Assembly: GCA_003246625.1 (NCBI GenBank)
Contig: QJZR01000006.1
Coordinates: 1-64,000, forward strand
DNA length: 64,000 nt
Reading direction: 5' to 3'
Source of the DNA: Alphaproteobacteria bacterium
GTDB taxonomy: Bacteria; Pseudomonadota; Alphaproteobacteria; Rhodospirillales; Rhodospirillaceae
A model generated the notes under the pieces. The model saw only the letters and a list, made by a program, of their open reading frames with translations, was not told the DNA's origin and made no database searches. The translations under genes were made by a program, and so were the position numbers. Below are positions 26,162 through 34,272 of this stretch, piece after piece. The first letter of the stretch is position 1. Each line of letters starts with the position of its first letter.

Positions 26162-27064
26162 ATGCCGGAATCCGTCATGACGCGCTGTACCGAACCGTCC
26201 GCCGAGGCCCCGCGCGAGCCTCTGGCCCCCGCACTCTACATCACCGCGACCCCGATCGGAAACCGTGGCGACATCACCCTGCGGGCGTTGGAGGTTCTGG
26301 CGCGCGCCGACCATCTGCTGTGCGAGGACACCCGCGTCACCCGCAAGTTGCTGGGCCTGTACGGTTTGTCCCGTCCGCTCACCGCCTATCACGATCACAA
26401 TGCGGAGTCCATGCGTCCGAAGGTTCTGGCCTGGATCGTCGCCGGGGAGTCGGTGGCCCTGGTTTCCGACGCGGGCACGCCCTTGATCTCCGACCCCGGG
26501 TTCAAGCTAGCGCGCGCCTGCCGCGCCGCCGGACTGGCGGTGACCGCCCTGCCCGGGGCCTCGGCCGCCCTGGCGGCGTTGGCGGTGGCGGGGCTGCCCA
26601 CCGACCGCTTTCTGTTTCTCGGCTTCCTTGCGCCGAAGTCGGCGGCCCGCCGCGCCGAACTGGCCGAGGTGGCGGCGGTGCGGGCGAGCTTGGTGGTTTA
26701 CGAATCGCCGCGCCGTCTGGCGGGATTGTTGGCCGACGCGGCGGCGGTGCTGCCCGGCCGCGACGCCGTGGTCTGCCGCGAGCTGACCAAGCTGTTCGAG
26801 GAAGCGGTGGCCGCGCCGGTCGAGGATCTGGCCGCCCGCTATGCCGAGGCCGGACCGCCGAAGGGCGAGGTCGTCGTGGTGATCGGTCCGCCTTCGGAAC
26901 GAAACTTGGCGTGGTCCGACGAACAGGTGGACGAGGCGTTGACCCGCGCCCTTGCGGCGGGATCGGTGAAGGATGCGGCGGCGGAGGTGGCGGCGGCCTC
27001 GGGCCGGCCGCGCCAGGAACTTTACCGCCGCGCGATGCGCCTGCGCGGCGGGGACCGGCGGTGA
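26162..27064 (+). CDS. rsmI: 16S rRNA (cytidine1402-2'-O)-methyltransferase RsmI
   Basis: Methylates the ribose of C1402 in 16S rRNA. The 300-residue SAM-dependent tetrapyrrole-methylase-fold protein shows YITATPIGNRGDITLRALEVL, LLCEDTRVTRKLL, YHDHNAES, ALVSDAGTPLISDPG and a GASAALAALAVAGLPTDRFLFLGFL run that mirrors E. coli RsmI closely. The ATG at 26162 gives the longest reading; ATG at 26177 is also possible. The stop overlaps the yraN GTG (GTGA), implying coupling. Confidence 0.94.
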   Translation: MPESVMTRCTEPSAEAPREPLAPALYITATPIGNRGDITLRALEVLARADHLLCEDTRVTRKLLGLYGLSRPLTAYHDHNAESMRPKVLAWIVAGESVALVSDAGTPLISDPGFKLARACRAAGLAVTALPGASAALAALAVAGLPTDRFLFLGFLAPKSAARRAELAEVAAVRASLVVYESPRRLAGLLADAAAVLPGRDAVVCRELTKLFEEAVAAPVEDLAARYAEAGPPKGEVVVVIGPPSERNLAWSDEQVDEALTRALAAGSVKDAAAEVAAASGRPRQELYRRAMRLRGGDRR

Positions 27065-27450
27065 AAAGCCGCGCCGAATCCGGGCGGCGGAGCGAACGGC
27101 GCGGCCGTTTCGCCGAAATCGCGGCGGCGTGGCTGTTGCGTCTGAAGGGCTATCGCATCGTCGGGCGGCGCCTGCGCCCGCCGCGCGGCAGCGGCGCGGG
27201 GGAAATCGACCTCGTGGCGCGGCGCGGCAAGCTGCTGGTCTTCGTCGAGATCAAGGCGCGGCCCGCGCCCGGCGAGGGCCTGGCGGCGATCGGCGCGCGC
27301 CAGCAGGTCCGCCTGTTGCGGGCCGCCGAATGGTTCATCAAATATCAACCGGAATATGCGACCTGTGATCTGCGCTTCGACGCCGTCGTGATTTCGCCCG
27401 GCCGCTGGCCGACGCATCTTCCCGACGCCTGGCGGGCGGAGCGGTTCTGA
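27061..27450 (+). CDS. yraN: YraN family (UPF0102) endonuclease-like protein
   Basis: Small protein (129 residues) of the YraN/UPF0102 family, with a restriction-endonuclease-like fold. The signature GEIDLVARRGKLLVFVEIKAR holds the E, D and ExK residues expected for a metal-dependent nuclease core. The molecular role is unproven in the family, though genetic context ties it to cell-envelope or DNA uptake genes. The GTG start overlaps the rsmI stop by GTGA. A basic N-terminus (KSRAESGRRSERRGRFAE) precedes the fold. Confidence 0.88.
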   Translation: MKSRAESGRRSERRGRFAEIAAAWLLRLKGYRIVGRRLRPPRGSGAGEIDLVARRGKLLVFVEIKARPAPGEGLAAIGARQQVRLLRAAEWFIKYQPEYATCDLRFDAVVISPGRWPTHLPDAWRAERF

Positions 27451-27474
27451 GACAGCCCTGTTCGGAGAAGAACG

Positions 27475-28071
27475 ATGAAGAAAGCTTTCCGCTCTTCCGC
27501 CGCCTGCGCCCTGGGTTTGGCCGCTTTGGCCGGGCTGGGGGTGTCCGCCTGTTCGCCGTTCGGCGCGGTGGTCGGCGCGGGCGCCACGGTGGGCGCCGCC
27601 GTGGTCGACGAACGCGGCGTGCGCGGCACCGCCAGCGACGTGCGCATCCGCGCGGCGGTCAACGCCGCCTGGGTACAGCGCGACGCCACCGCCTTCAGCG
27701 GCGTCGGCCTTTTGATCCACGAGGGGCGGGTGGTGCTGACCGGCACCGTGAACGCCGAGGATCTGCACCGCGACGCGGTGGCCCTGGCCAAGGGCGTCGA
27801 CGGGGTGAAGGAGGTCTACGACCACATCCGGGTCGACCCCCACGCCGGGCTGGGCGAATTCGCCGACGATTCCGGCATCGTCGCCTCGATGCGCAAGGCG
27901 ATCTTCTTCGACAAGAGCATCCTTTCGCTCAACTACGACATCGACGCTTCGGCCCACACCCTGTACCTGATCGGCATCGCCCAGGACGAAGGGGAACACC
28001 AGCGCGTGCTGGCGCACGCGCGGACGATTTCCGGCGTGCGGGCGTTGGTCGATTATATCCGGGTCCCCTAG
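27475..28071 (+). CDS. BON-domain lipoprotein (DolP-like)
   Basis: The 198-residue protein has a signal peptide ending in the lipobox VSAC, a glycine-rich linker (GAVVGAGATVGAAVVDERG) and two BON domains (about residues 55-115 and 130-195; BON domains bind phospholipid). The E. coli equivalent DolP (YraP) protects outer-membrane integrity. Position after rsmI-yraN matches the E. coli arrangement of yraN and dolP, except that diaA is absent. It ends within the 3' end of the opposing diguanylate cyclase gene: the two coding regions overlap by 4 bp tail to tail. Confidence 0.85.
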   Translation: MKKAFRSSAACALGLAALAGLGVSACSPFGAVVGAGATVGAAVVDERGVRGTASDVRIRAAVNAAWVQRDATAFSGVGLLIHEGRVVLTGTVNAEDLHRDAVALAKGVDGVKEVYDHIRVDPHAGLGEFADDSGIVASMRKAIFFDKSILSLNYDIDASAHTLYLIGIAQDEGEHQRVLAHARTISGVRALVDYIRVP

Positions 28072-29468
28072 GCCTCGCGGGTGAGGCGGCGGACGCAATT
28101 GCGCCCCGCGTGCTTCGCCTGATAGAGGGCGCGGTCGGCACGGGCGATCACGTCGTCGGCCGCGTCGCCGTCCTCGTAGGTGGAGACCCCGAAGCTGAGG
28201 CTGACGCCGCCGATCCCGGGGAAAAGGTGCGCCGAGATGCGCTTGCGCAGGTTTTCCGCCAGAGTGCAGGCGCCGTCGAGCTTGGTGTGAACGCAGACGA
28301 TCAGGAATTCCTCGCCCCCCCAGCGCCCGACCACGTCGGTGGAGCGGGTGGAGGTGCGCAGCTCGTTCGCTACTTCTTCCAGAACGCGGTCGCCGGTGGG
28401 GTGGCCGAAGGTGTCGTTGACCGATTTGAAGTGGTCGATGTCGGCCAGAACCACGGAAAACCAGGTGCCATAGCGGCGCGCCCGCCGTTCCTCGGCGGAC
28501 AGCGATTCTTCCAGCTTGTAGCGGTTGAAGATGCGGGTCAGCGGGTCGGTCACCGACTGCACGCTGGCCTTGCTCAGCAGCGCGGCCTGGTGTTCCCAGG
28601 CGATCAGACAGCTGAGCGCGTTGGCCACGGCGCGGGCGAATTGCGGCGCGTTGGCCTTCCAGGTCTCGGCCAGGACGCGGTCGGCGGGCAGTTCGGCGAT
28701 CAGGTGGCGCCGCGCCCCGGGCATCGAGGAATCCGGGAACCACATCGCCAGGATGTCCTTGCCGCCGAAACCATCGGCCAGTTCGGGGGAAACCCCGGCA
28801 TGGCGCGGCGCTTCCAGGACCAGGGTGCCGGTGTCCTTCACCGCGCCGTGGACGCGGCGGATCTCGGCCCGCAGCGCGTCCATCCAGACGGGGGAGGGCG
28901 ATTTCGGCGGCGCTTCGACGATCGCGCGCGGAATCCCGGACACCGCCTCCATCAGCAGGCCGAGGTCGCGCAGAAAGCCGGAAATCCCTTCGGATTTCGA
29001 TAAAAGCTCGGTCACCGCGGTGAAGGTCCGCACCAGGGCATCCTCGGCCCGTTCCTTCTCCGCTTGTTGGCGGGCGGCGGACATCGCCTGTTCCATGCCG
29101 TCGGCGGTCCAGATCTCGCAGGTATAGCCGGTGGCGCCGGAAAGGGGCTGGGCGACGAGAAGCGCGTCGACCGGGCGGCAGGTCTTGTCGCGCATAACCA
29201 CAGGTAAAAATCGCGAGGTTCCATCATCGCGTAAATTGCGAAGGAAACCGGACACCGCTTCGCAATGCCCCGGTTCAATGAAGTCGCAGAAATGATGGCC
29301 GAGAATCTCTTCCGGGGCGTAATCCAGGGCCACGGCCCACCCCTGGTTGATGTCGAGTATTTGTCCGTTGTTATCAAGTAATTGTAGTAATAAACCCTCG
29401 GGACCACGAGTGCTTTTCGATTTTATCGCTGTCATTCGGCCAGACGCCTTCTGCCCCGCGCAAATCAT
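28068..29468 (-). CDS. PAS/GGDEF diguanylate cyclase
   Basis: The 466-residue cytosolic protein makes cyclic di-GMP from two GTP. It starts with a PAS-like fold (LLQLLDNNGQILDINQGW, YAPEEILGHHFCDFIEPGH, about residues 25-90), has a central coiled region (about 125-160) and a GAF-like middle segment, and ends in a GGDEF domain with active site GGEEF at residues 384-388. Just before it is RSTD plus five residues, matching the RxxD product-inhibition I-site. A start at 29435 would shorten it by 11 residues. It has no predicted membrane segment. The input signal is unknown. Confidence 0.88.
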   Translation of the reverse strand: MICAGQKASGRMTAIKSKSTRGPEGLLLQLLDNNGQILDINQGWAVALDYAPEEILGHHFCDFIEPGHCEAVSGFLRNLRDDGTSRFLPVVMRDKTCRPVDALLVAQPLSGATGYTCEIWTADGMEQAMSAARQQAEKERAEDALVRTFTAVTELLSKSEGISGFLRDLGLLMEAVSGIPRAIVEAPPKSPSPVWMDALRAEIRRVHGAVKDTGTLVLEAPRHAGVSPELADGFGGKDILAMWFPDSSMPGARRHLIAELPADRVLAETWKANAPQFARAVANALSCLIAWEHQAALLSKASVQSVTDPLTRIFNRYKLEESLSAEERRARRYGTWFSVVLADIDHFKSVNDTFGHPTGDRVLEEVANELRTSTRSTDVVGRWGGEEFLIVCVHTKLDGACTLAENLRKRISAHLFPGIGGVSLSFGVSTYEDGDAADDVIARADRALYQAKHAGRNCVRRLTREA

Positions 29469-29727
29469 GAGCCGTCACTCAATCCGCGCCCCCTTGTCTG
29501 GGACAGGAGGATAGTTTTTTATTCTTGATGTTTCCATGAAGTATAAGAGGGAAGAAAGAACGAGACCCATCGGAACACAGGCGTCGAAAACCATACCAAA
29601 GGATGTCGTCCTTGCGCTTTTGGGATAGACTTTCCGCCAGTCTCTGGAGAAAACGGGGAAAATCCCCCATCTCCTGAACCGATTCCCGCCGGAGGTTCCG
29701 GCGCGGCCTTTTTCGGAGAACCCACGC

Positions 29728-30684
29728 ATGAGCCTGGCGGTCGCCCTGCAAATGGACCCGATGGACGGCATTTCCATCGACGCCGATTCCACCTTCGCCC
29801 TGGCGCTGGCGGCGCAGCGGCGCGGCCATTCCCTGTTCCACTATTTGCCGCGCGCCCTGCGCCTGGAAAATTGCCGGGTGACGGCGGCGGGGCATCCGCT
29901 GACGGTGCGGCGGCAGGCGGGAAACCATTTTTCCTTCGGCGCGGCGGTGGTGGCGGACCTTTCCGGTTTCGACGTGGTGCTGTTGCGTCAGGATCCGCCG
30001 TTCGATCTGGCCTATATCGCCAGCACCCACATCCTGGAGCACATCCACCCCAAGACCCTGGTGGTCAACGATCCGGCGGGGGTGCGCAACGCCCCGGAAA
30101 AGCTGCTGGTCACCCATTTCCCCGACCTGATGCCGCCGACCCTGGTGACGGCGGACGCCGCCGCCATCCGCGATTTCCGCGCGCGGCACCGCGACATCGT
30201 GATCAAGCCTCTGTTCGGCAACGGCGGCGCCGGGGTCTTCCACCTGCGGGAGGAGGACGAGAACCTGGGCTCGCTGCTCGACATGTTCTTCGCCGACGGC
30301 GCGGAACCCCTGATGGTGCAGGCCTATATCCCGGCGGTGCGCGCGGGCGACAAGCGGATCATCCTGATCGACGGCGAGGCGGTGGGCGCGATCAACCGCG
30401 TGCCGGGGGCGGGCGACGCCCGCGCCAACATGCACGTCGGCGGCCGCGCCGAGCCGGTTCGCCTGACCCCCCGCGACCGCGAGATCTGCGCCCGCGTCGG
30501 GCCGGAGCTGAAGGCGCGCGGCCTGCTGTTCGTCGGCCTCGACGTGATCGGCGAATACGTCACCGAAATCAACGTCACCTCGCCCACCGGACTTCAGGAA
30601 ATCGCCCGTTTCGACGGCGTCGACCTAGCGGAACGCATCTGGGACGCGATCGAGGCGAAGCTTTCGGAGCGCGGCAAGGCTTGA
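29728..30684 (+). CDS. gshB: Glutathione synthetase
   Basis: ATP-grasp ligase joining gamma-glutamylcysteine and glycine. The 318-residue protein has the gshB N-terminus [29 protein letters not shown], the [23 protein letters not shown] motif, [15 protein letters not shown] (ATP-binding loop), [21 protein letters not shown] and the C-terminal [19 protein letters not shown] metal-binding segment. The gshB-comM neighbourhood is common in alphaproteobacteria. comM starts 54 bases after its stop. Confidence 0.97.
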   Translation: MSLAVALQMDPMDGISIDADSTFALALAAQRRGHSLFHYLPRALRLENCRVTAAGHPLTVRRQAGNHFSFGAAVVADLSGFDVVLLRQDPPFDLAYIASTHILEHIHPKTLVVNDPAGVRNAPEKLLVTHFPDLMPPTLVTADAAAIRDFRARHRDIVIKPLFGNGGAGVFHLREEDENLGSLLDMFFADGAEPLMVQAYIPAVRAGDKRIILIDGEAVGAINRVPGAGDARANMHVGGRAEPVRLTPRDREICARVGPELKARGLLFVGLDVIGEYVTEINVTSPTGLQEIARFDGVDLAERIWDAIEAKLSERGKA

Positions 30685-30738
30685 CCGATCCGCGCGCCGG
30701 GTGGTTTCCTGGTGCGCGAACAACCGGGGGAAGAGTCC

Positions 30739-32259
30739 GTGGGGGCGTTGGCGCATACGGTGGCGTTTTCCGGCATCGAGGTCTGCCCGGTCGAGGCGCA
30801 GGTCCAGATCGCCCCGGGTCTGCCCGCCTTCGCCATCGTCGGTCTGCCCGACAAGGCGGTGGCGGAAAGCCGCGAACGGGTCCGCGCCGCCCTGGTCGCC
30901 ATCGGACTCGCTCTGCCCCCGAAACGAATCACCGTTAATCTGGCCCCCGCCGACCTGTTGAAGGAAGGCAGCCATTTCGACCTGCCGATCGCGTTGGGCA
31001 TCCTGTCCGCCATGGGGCTGATCCCGGCGGAGGAACTGCTGAACTATACGGTGATGGGCGAACTGGCGCTGGACGGACGCGTCTGCGCCGTCACCGGCGT
31101 GCTGCCCGCGGCGATTTCCGCCCATGCCCACGAACGCGGCCTGATCTGCCCGGCGGCGCAGGGGGCGGAGGCCGCCTGGGCGGGCGGCGGCGACGCCTTC
31201 GCCGTCGCCGATTTGATGCAGGCGATCGGCTTTTTGAAGGGCGAGGCGGTTCTGAGCCCGGCGGCGCCGGGCGAGACCGCCGACGCCGTGGCGATTCCCG
31301 ACCTGGCCGAGGTCAAGGGACAGGAAACCGCGAAGCGGGCCTTGGAAATCGCCGCCGCGGGCGGGCACAACCTTCTGATGGTGGGACCGCCCGGCGCCGG
31401 AAAGTCGATGCTGGCGCGCCGCCTGCCCGGCCTGCTGCCGCCATTGTCCGCCGTCGAGGCGCTGGAGGTCAGCATGGTCCATTCGATCGCGGGCGAACTG
31501 CCCGGCGGCGGATTGATGCGGCGGCGCCCCTATCGCGCGCCGCACCATTCGTGTTCCACCGCCGCGATGGTCGGCGGCGGCCTGCGCGCCCGCCCGGGGG
31601 AGGTCTCGCTGGCACATCTTGGCGTCTTGTTCCTCGACGAACTGCCGGAATTTCCCCGCGCGGTTCTGGAAAGCCTGCGCCAGCCGCTGGAAAGCGGCTC
31701 GGTTTCGGTGGCACGGGCGAACCGGCACGTCACCTATCCGGCGCGGGTGCAACTGATCGGCGCGATGAACCCCTGCCGCTGCGGCCATCTCGACGATCCC
31801 GAACTCGCCTGCCGCCGCGCCCCCCTGTGCGCGGAGGAATACCAGAACAGCCTGTCCGGCCCCTTCCTCGACCGCATCGATTTGCATGTCGAGGTGGCGC
31901 GCGTCGATCCCTGGGATCTCGACGGCCTGGCCGCGGGCGAGTCTTCCGCCGTCGTCGCGGCGCGGGTGGCGCGCGCCCGTGCGCGGGCCGCCGCGCGCCT
32001 GAACGGATGCCCGGGGATTTCCTGCAACGCCGAAATGGAGGGAAGGGTTCTCGACGAACGGGCGCCGCTTTCCCCCGACGACCGTGCCTTCTTGGCCGAG
32101 GCGGCGGCACGGTTCAAGCTGTCCGCGCGCGGCTATCACCGGGTGATCAAGGTGGCGCGCACCATCGCCGACCTAGCGGGGGAGGAGGCCATCGGCCGTC
32201 CGCATCTGGCCGAGGCCCTGTCCTTCCGCCGCCGTCCGCCCCGTCCCGCCCGGGGCTGA
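30739..32259 (+). CDS. comM: ComM/YifB family Mg-chelatase-like AAA+ ATPase
   Basis: ComM is a hexameric helicase acting in branch migration during homologous recombination and natural transformation; in many bacteria its role is less clear. The 506-residue product has the N-terminal ChlI-type domain (TVAFSGIEVCPVEAQVQIAPGLPAFAIVGLPD), Walker A GPPGAGKSML, Walker B LFLDELPEF and the CRCGH zinc-like cysteine motif followed by a C-terminal domain. The GTG at 30739 was chosen for its GGGGGAAGAG ribosome site; a GTG nine codons earlier lacks one. A proline- and arginine-rich tail ends the protein. Confidence 0.93.
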   Translation: MGALAHTVAFSGIEVCPVEAQVQIAPGLPAFAIVGLPDKAVAESRERVRAALVAIGLALPPKRITVNLAPADLLKEGSHFDLPIALGILSAMGLIPAEELLNYTVMGELALDGRVCAVTGVLPAAISAHAHERGLICPAAQGAEAAWAGGGDAFAVADLMQAIGFLKGEAVLSPAAPGETADAVAIPDLAEVKGQETAKRALEIAAAGGHNLLMVGPPGAGKSMLARRLPGLLPPLSAVEALEVSMVHSIAGELPGGGLMRRRPYRAPHHSCSTAAMVGGGLRARPGEVSLAHLGVLFLDELPEFPRAVLESLRQPLESGSVSVARANRHVTYPARVQLIGAMNPCRCGHLDDPELACRRAPLCAEEYQNSLSGPFLDRIDLHVEVARVDPWDLDGLAAGESSAVVAARVARARARAAARLNGCPGISCNAEMEGRVLDERAPLSPDDRAFLAEAAARFKLSARGYHRVIKVARTIADLAGEEAIGRPHLAEALSFRRRPPRPARG

Positions 32260-32292
32260 GGCGGAACCTGAACGAAAAGGGATAATGAATTG

Positions 32293-32904
32293 ATGTCCTG
32301 GACTTTTCTGGCGACCGCCCTGGTCGTGGTGCTGATGCCCGGCACCGGCGTGATCTATACGGTTTCGTGCGGCTTGACCCAGGGCCGCCGCGCCGCGCTG
32401 TTCGCCGCCTTCGGCTGCACCCTTGGCATCCTGCCGCATCTCGCCGCCTGCCTGCTCGGCCTGACCGCGATTCTGCATGCCGGGGCGGTGGCCTTTCAGG
32501 CGATCCGTATCGCCGGGGCGCTCTATCTCGGCTTCCTCGCCTGGGGCATGTGGCGCGACGCCGCCCGGCCCGTCGCCTTGCAGGCGACGCATCGCAAGGG
32601 TTCCGCCCTGATTTTGCGGGCGGTCGCGGTCAACCTGCTCAACCCCAAGCTCACCGTGTTCTTCCTGGCCTTCCTGCCGCAGTTCATCGATCCCGCGGCG
32701 GCGGAAGGGGTGACGCAGCAGATGCTGCGCCTCTCCCTGGCCTTCATGGCGATGACCTTCGCGGTGTTCGCCGTTTATGGCCTGTGCGCCGCGGCGGCGC
32801 GTCGCCGGGTGCTGGAATCGCCCGCCGCGATGCGCTGGCTGAAGCGGCTTTTCGCCGGTCTGTTCGCCGCCCTGGGACTGCGCCTGGCCTTCGCCGAGAG
32901 CTGA
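32293..32904 (+). CDS. LysE/RhtB family exporter
   Basis: A 203-residue membrane protein with about six predicted hydrophobic segments. Its start is LATALVVVLMPGTGVIYTVSCGLTQGRR (family PGPxxxxvxxxg-like motif, with TG in place of PG), with NLLNPKLTVFFLAFLPQF in the middle, a core LysE-fold signature. LysE/RhtB proteins export amino acids or related metabolites. The substrate is not predictable from sequence. It starts 33 bases after comM, with AAGGGATAATG just upstream, and might be co-transcribed with it. The alternative TTG start at 32290 is immediately adjacent. Confidence 0.88.
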   Translation: MSWTFLATALVVVLMPGTGVIYTVSCGLTQGRRAALFAAFGCTLGILPHLAACLLGLTAILHAGAVAFQAIRIAGALYLGFLAWGMWRDAARPVALQATHRKGSALILRAVAVNLLNPKLTVFFLAFLPQFIDPAAAEGVTQQMLRLSLAFMAMTFAVFAVYGLCAAAARRRVLESPAAMRWLKRLFAGLFAALGLRLAFAES

Positions 32905-33520
32905 GGAAAAACCGTTTCGGCGGCGGCAGGTTTTCCCGCCGGGACCTTGTCCGTCCCCCCGCCGCGCCGCCGTTGGGAATGCCTCGTTCCATCGTGATCG
33001 GTTGCCTTGAATCCGATGAAAACCGTGCGGCGTCTCCTCCGGGCCGCTGGGTTTTCCGCGCCGGATTTGCCGCCCGGCGCGGTTCTCCCGTTTCGACAGG
33101 GATGAAACGATGGCGGAAACCCCAGGGTTTGCGGGTGGCGCGCGATTTTACGCGCGGATCATGTGAATCCGGGAAAGGCAAGACCGATTCGCCGCCGAAT
33201 CTTCCGCCTTGCCGCGACTCGGCGATTCGCCTGGGTTTCGAAAACCCACTTCGCGGCCTTGGCGGGGGGAGGGCGGAGAGATTCTTTTCCTCGTCGCGCT
33301 TACCTCGCCCCGAGTCGCATCAACGGGAAGCGAGGCTTCCCGGCCCCGGGTTCGGGGTGGACGACTCGGGGAATTCATTGGCCGTCAGGAACGTCCGCCG
33401 CCCCGCGCCAACACCATACGTAGTTATTTTTCCGCCAAGGCGCGAAAAACCCCGGCAAAAGGGGGAAAATCCTCTCGTCGGGGTTGTGAAAGTTCGATGA
33501 AAGTCTTTTGCGCCAATACG
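32905..33520. other. 616-bp gene-free tract built of consecutive hairpins
   Basis: This is the longest gene-free stretch apart from edges and lies between convergent genes. It has at least five inverted repeats: CCGCGCCGG/CCGGCGCGG (33056-33082), CGCGCG/CGCGCG (33139-33156), GATTCG/CGAATC (33186-33201), TGGGTTT/AAACCCA (33232-33248), and an outer pair CCCCGAGTCG/CGACTCGGGG (33308-33372) enclosing GGGAAGC/GCTTCCC. Frames here (for example a 76-residue one on minus, 33148-33378) lack known domains. It may be a repeat cluster or a structured RNA. No terminal module typical of the other repeat family was found. Confidence 0.6.
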
Positions 33521-33898
33521 TTAGCGGTTTTTGCTGAGCATCGGTCCGAGGTTGCGTCCGGCAAACAGATGCACGTGCAAATGGGGAACTTCCTGCCCCG
33601 CGTTCGCCCCGACGTTGCTGAGCAGGCGGAAGCCGTCGGCGACGATGCCGAGGGAACGGGCGGTTTCGCCCACCGCGCGGATGAATCCGGTGATTTCCTC
33701 GGGGGCTGCGCGGGCGCTGAAATCGTCGAAGGAGACGTAGGCGCCCTTGGGAATCACCAGAACATGCACCGGGGCCTGCGGATTGATGTCGTGAAAGGCC
33801 AGCGCGTATTCGGTTTCCAGGACCTTTTTGCAGGGAATTTCGCCGCGCAGAATTTTCGCAAAGACGTTGTTCGGGTCGTAGGACACATTACCCTCCAT
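33521..33898 (-). CDS. hinT: HIT family protein (HinT-like)
   Basis: A 125-residue histidine-triad protein with the HLHVHLF motif (residues 106-112), preceded by a standard HinT N-terminus (NNVFAKILRGEIPCKKVLETEYALAFHDINPQAPVHVLVIPK). HinT hydrolyses purine nucleoside phosphoramidates; its physiological substrate is not settled. It is 32 bp downstream of hisE on the same strand. Co-occurrence of hinT with hisE is common in alphaproteobacteria, often as a tail of the his cluster. Confidence 0.94.
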   Translation of the reverse strand: MEGNVSYDPNNVFAKILRGEIPCKKVLETEYALAFHDINPQAPVHVLVIPKGAYVSFDDFSARAAPEEITGFIRAVGETARSLGIVADGFRLLSNVGANAGQEVPHLHVHLFAGRNLGPMLSKNR

Positions 33899-33930
33899 CT
33901 CAACAAACCGGGATAATCGACGGAAATCCC

Positions 33931-34248
33931 TTACTTCGGACGGTTGGCCTTTTCCTCAAGGCCGGAGATGCCGCTGCGCGCGGCCAGTTCCTTCCAGACC
34001 GCGTCGGGGGAAACCCCGGCATCCGCCCACAGCACCAGCAGGTGATAGAGCAGGTCGGCGCTTTCCGGCACGATCTTGTCCGGTTCGGCGGCGGCGGCGA
34101 TCGCCAGCTCCACCGCTTCCTCGCCGATTTTCTGCGCGATCTTGTTGCGCCCCTTGGCGAACAGCCGCGCGGTGTACGAGGCGTCGGGGTCGCCGTTCTT
34201 GCGGGATTCGATGGTGGCGAACAGGGCGGAGAGGGGATGCTGGGTCAT
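33931..34248 (-). CDS. hisE: Phosphoribosyl-ATP pyrophosphatase
   Basis: Hydrolyses PR-ATP to PR-AMP in the second step of histidine synthesis. The 105-residue MazG-like fold protein has KIAQKIGEEAVELAIAA (metal-binding EExxE/E), then ESADLLYHLLVLWADAGV. In the usual order it follows hisF directly; here a diguanylate cyclase gene is placed between hisF and hisE. Confidence 0.96.
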   Translation of the reverse strand: MTQHPLSALFATIESRKNGDPDASYTARLFAKGRNKIAQKIGEEAVELAIAAAAEPDKIVPESADLLYHLLVLWADAGVSPDAVWKELAARSGISGLEEKANRPK

Positions 34249-34272
34249 GATCGGCGTGCCTTCGGAAGGAAC

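Noticed and set aside
29469..29727. Short frames and AT-rich stretch before gshB
   Set aside because: The 105-residue frame on the minus strand has no domain; the AT-rich portion probably holds the gshB promoter, but no clear -35/-10 pair could be assigned.
33148..33378. 76-residue minus-strand frame inside the hairpin tract
   Set aside because: Composition (Arg, Pro, Ser, Gly rich) reflects the repeats; no start with a ribosome site and no domain. Not reported as a gene.
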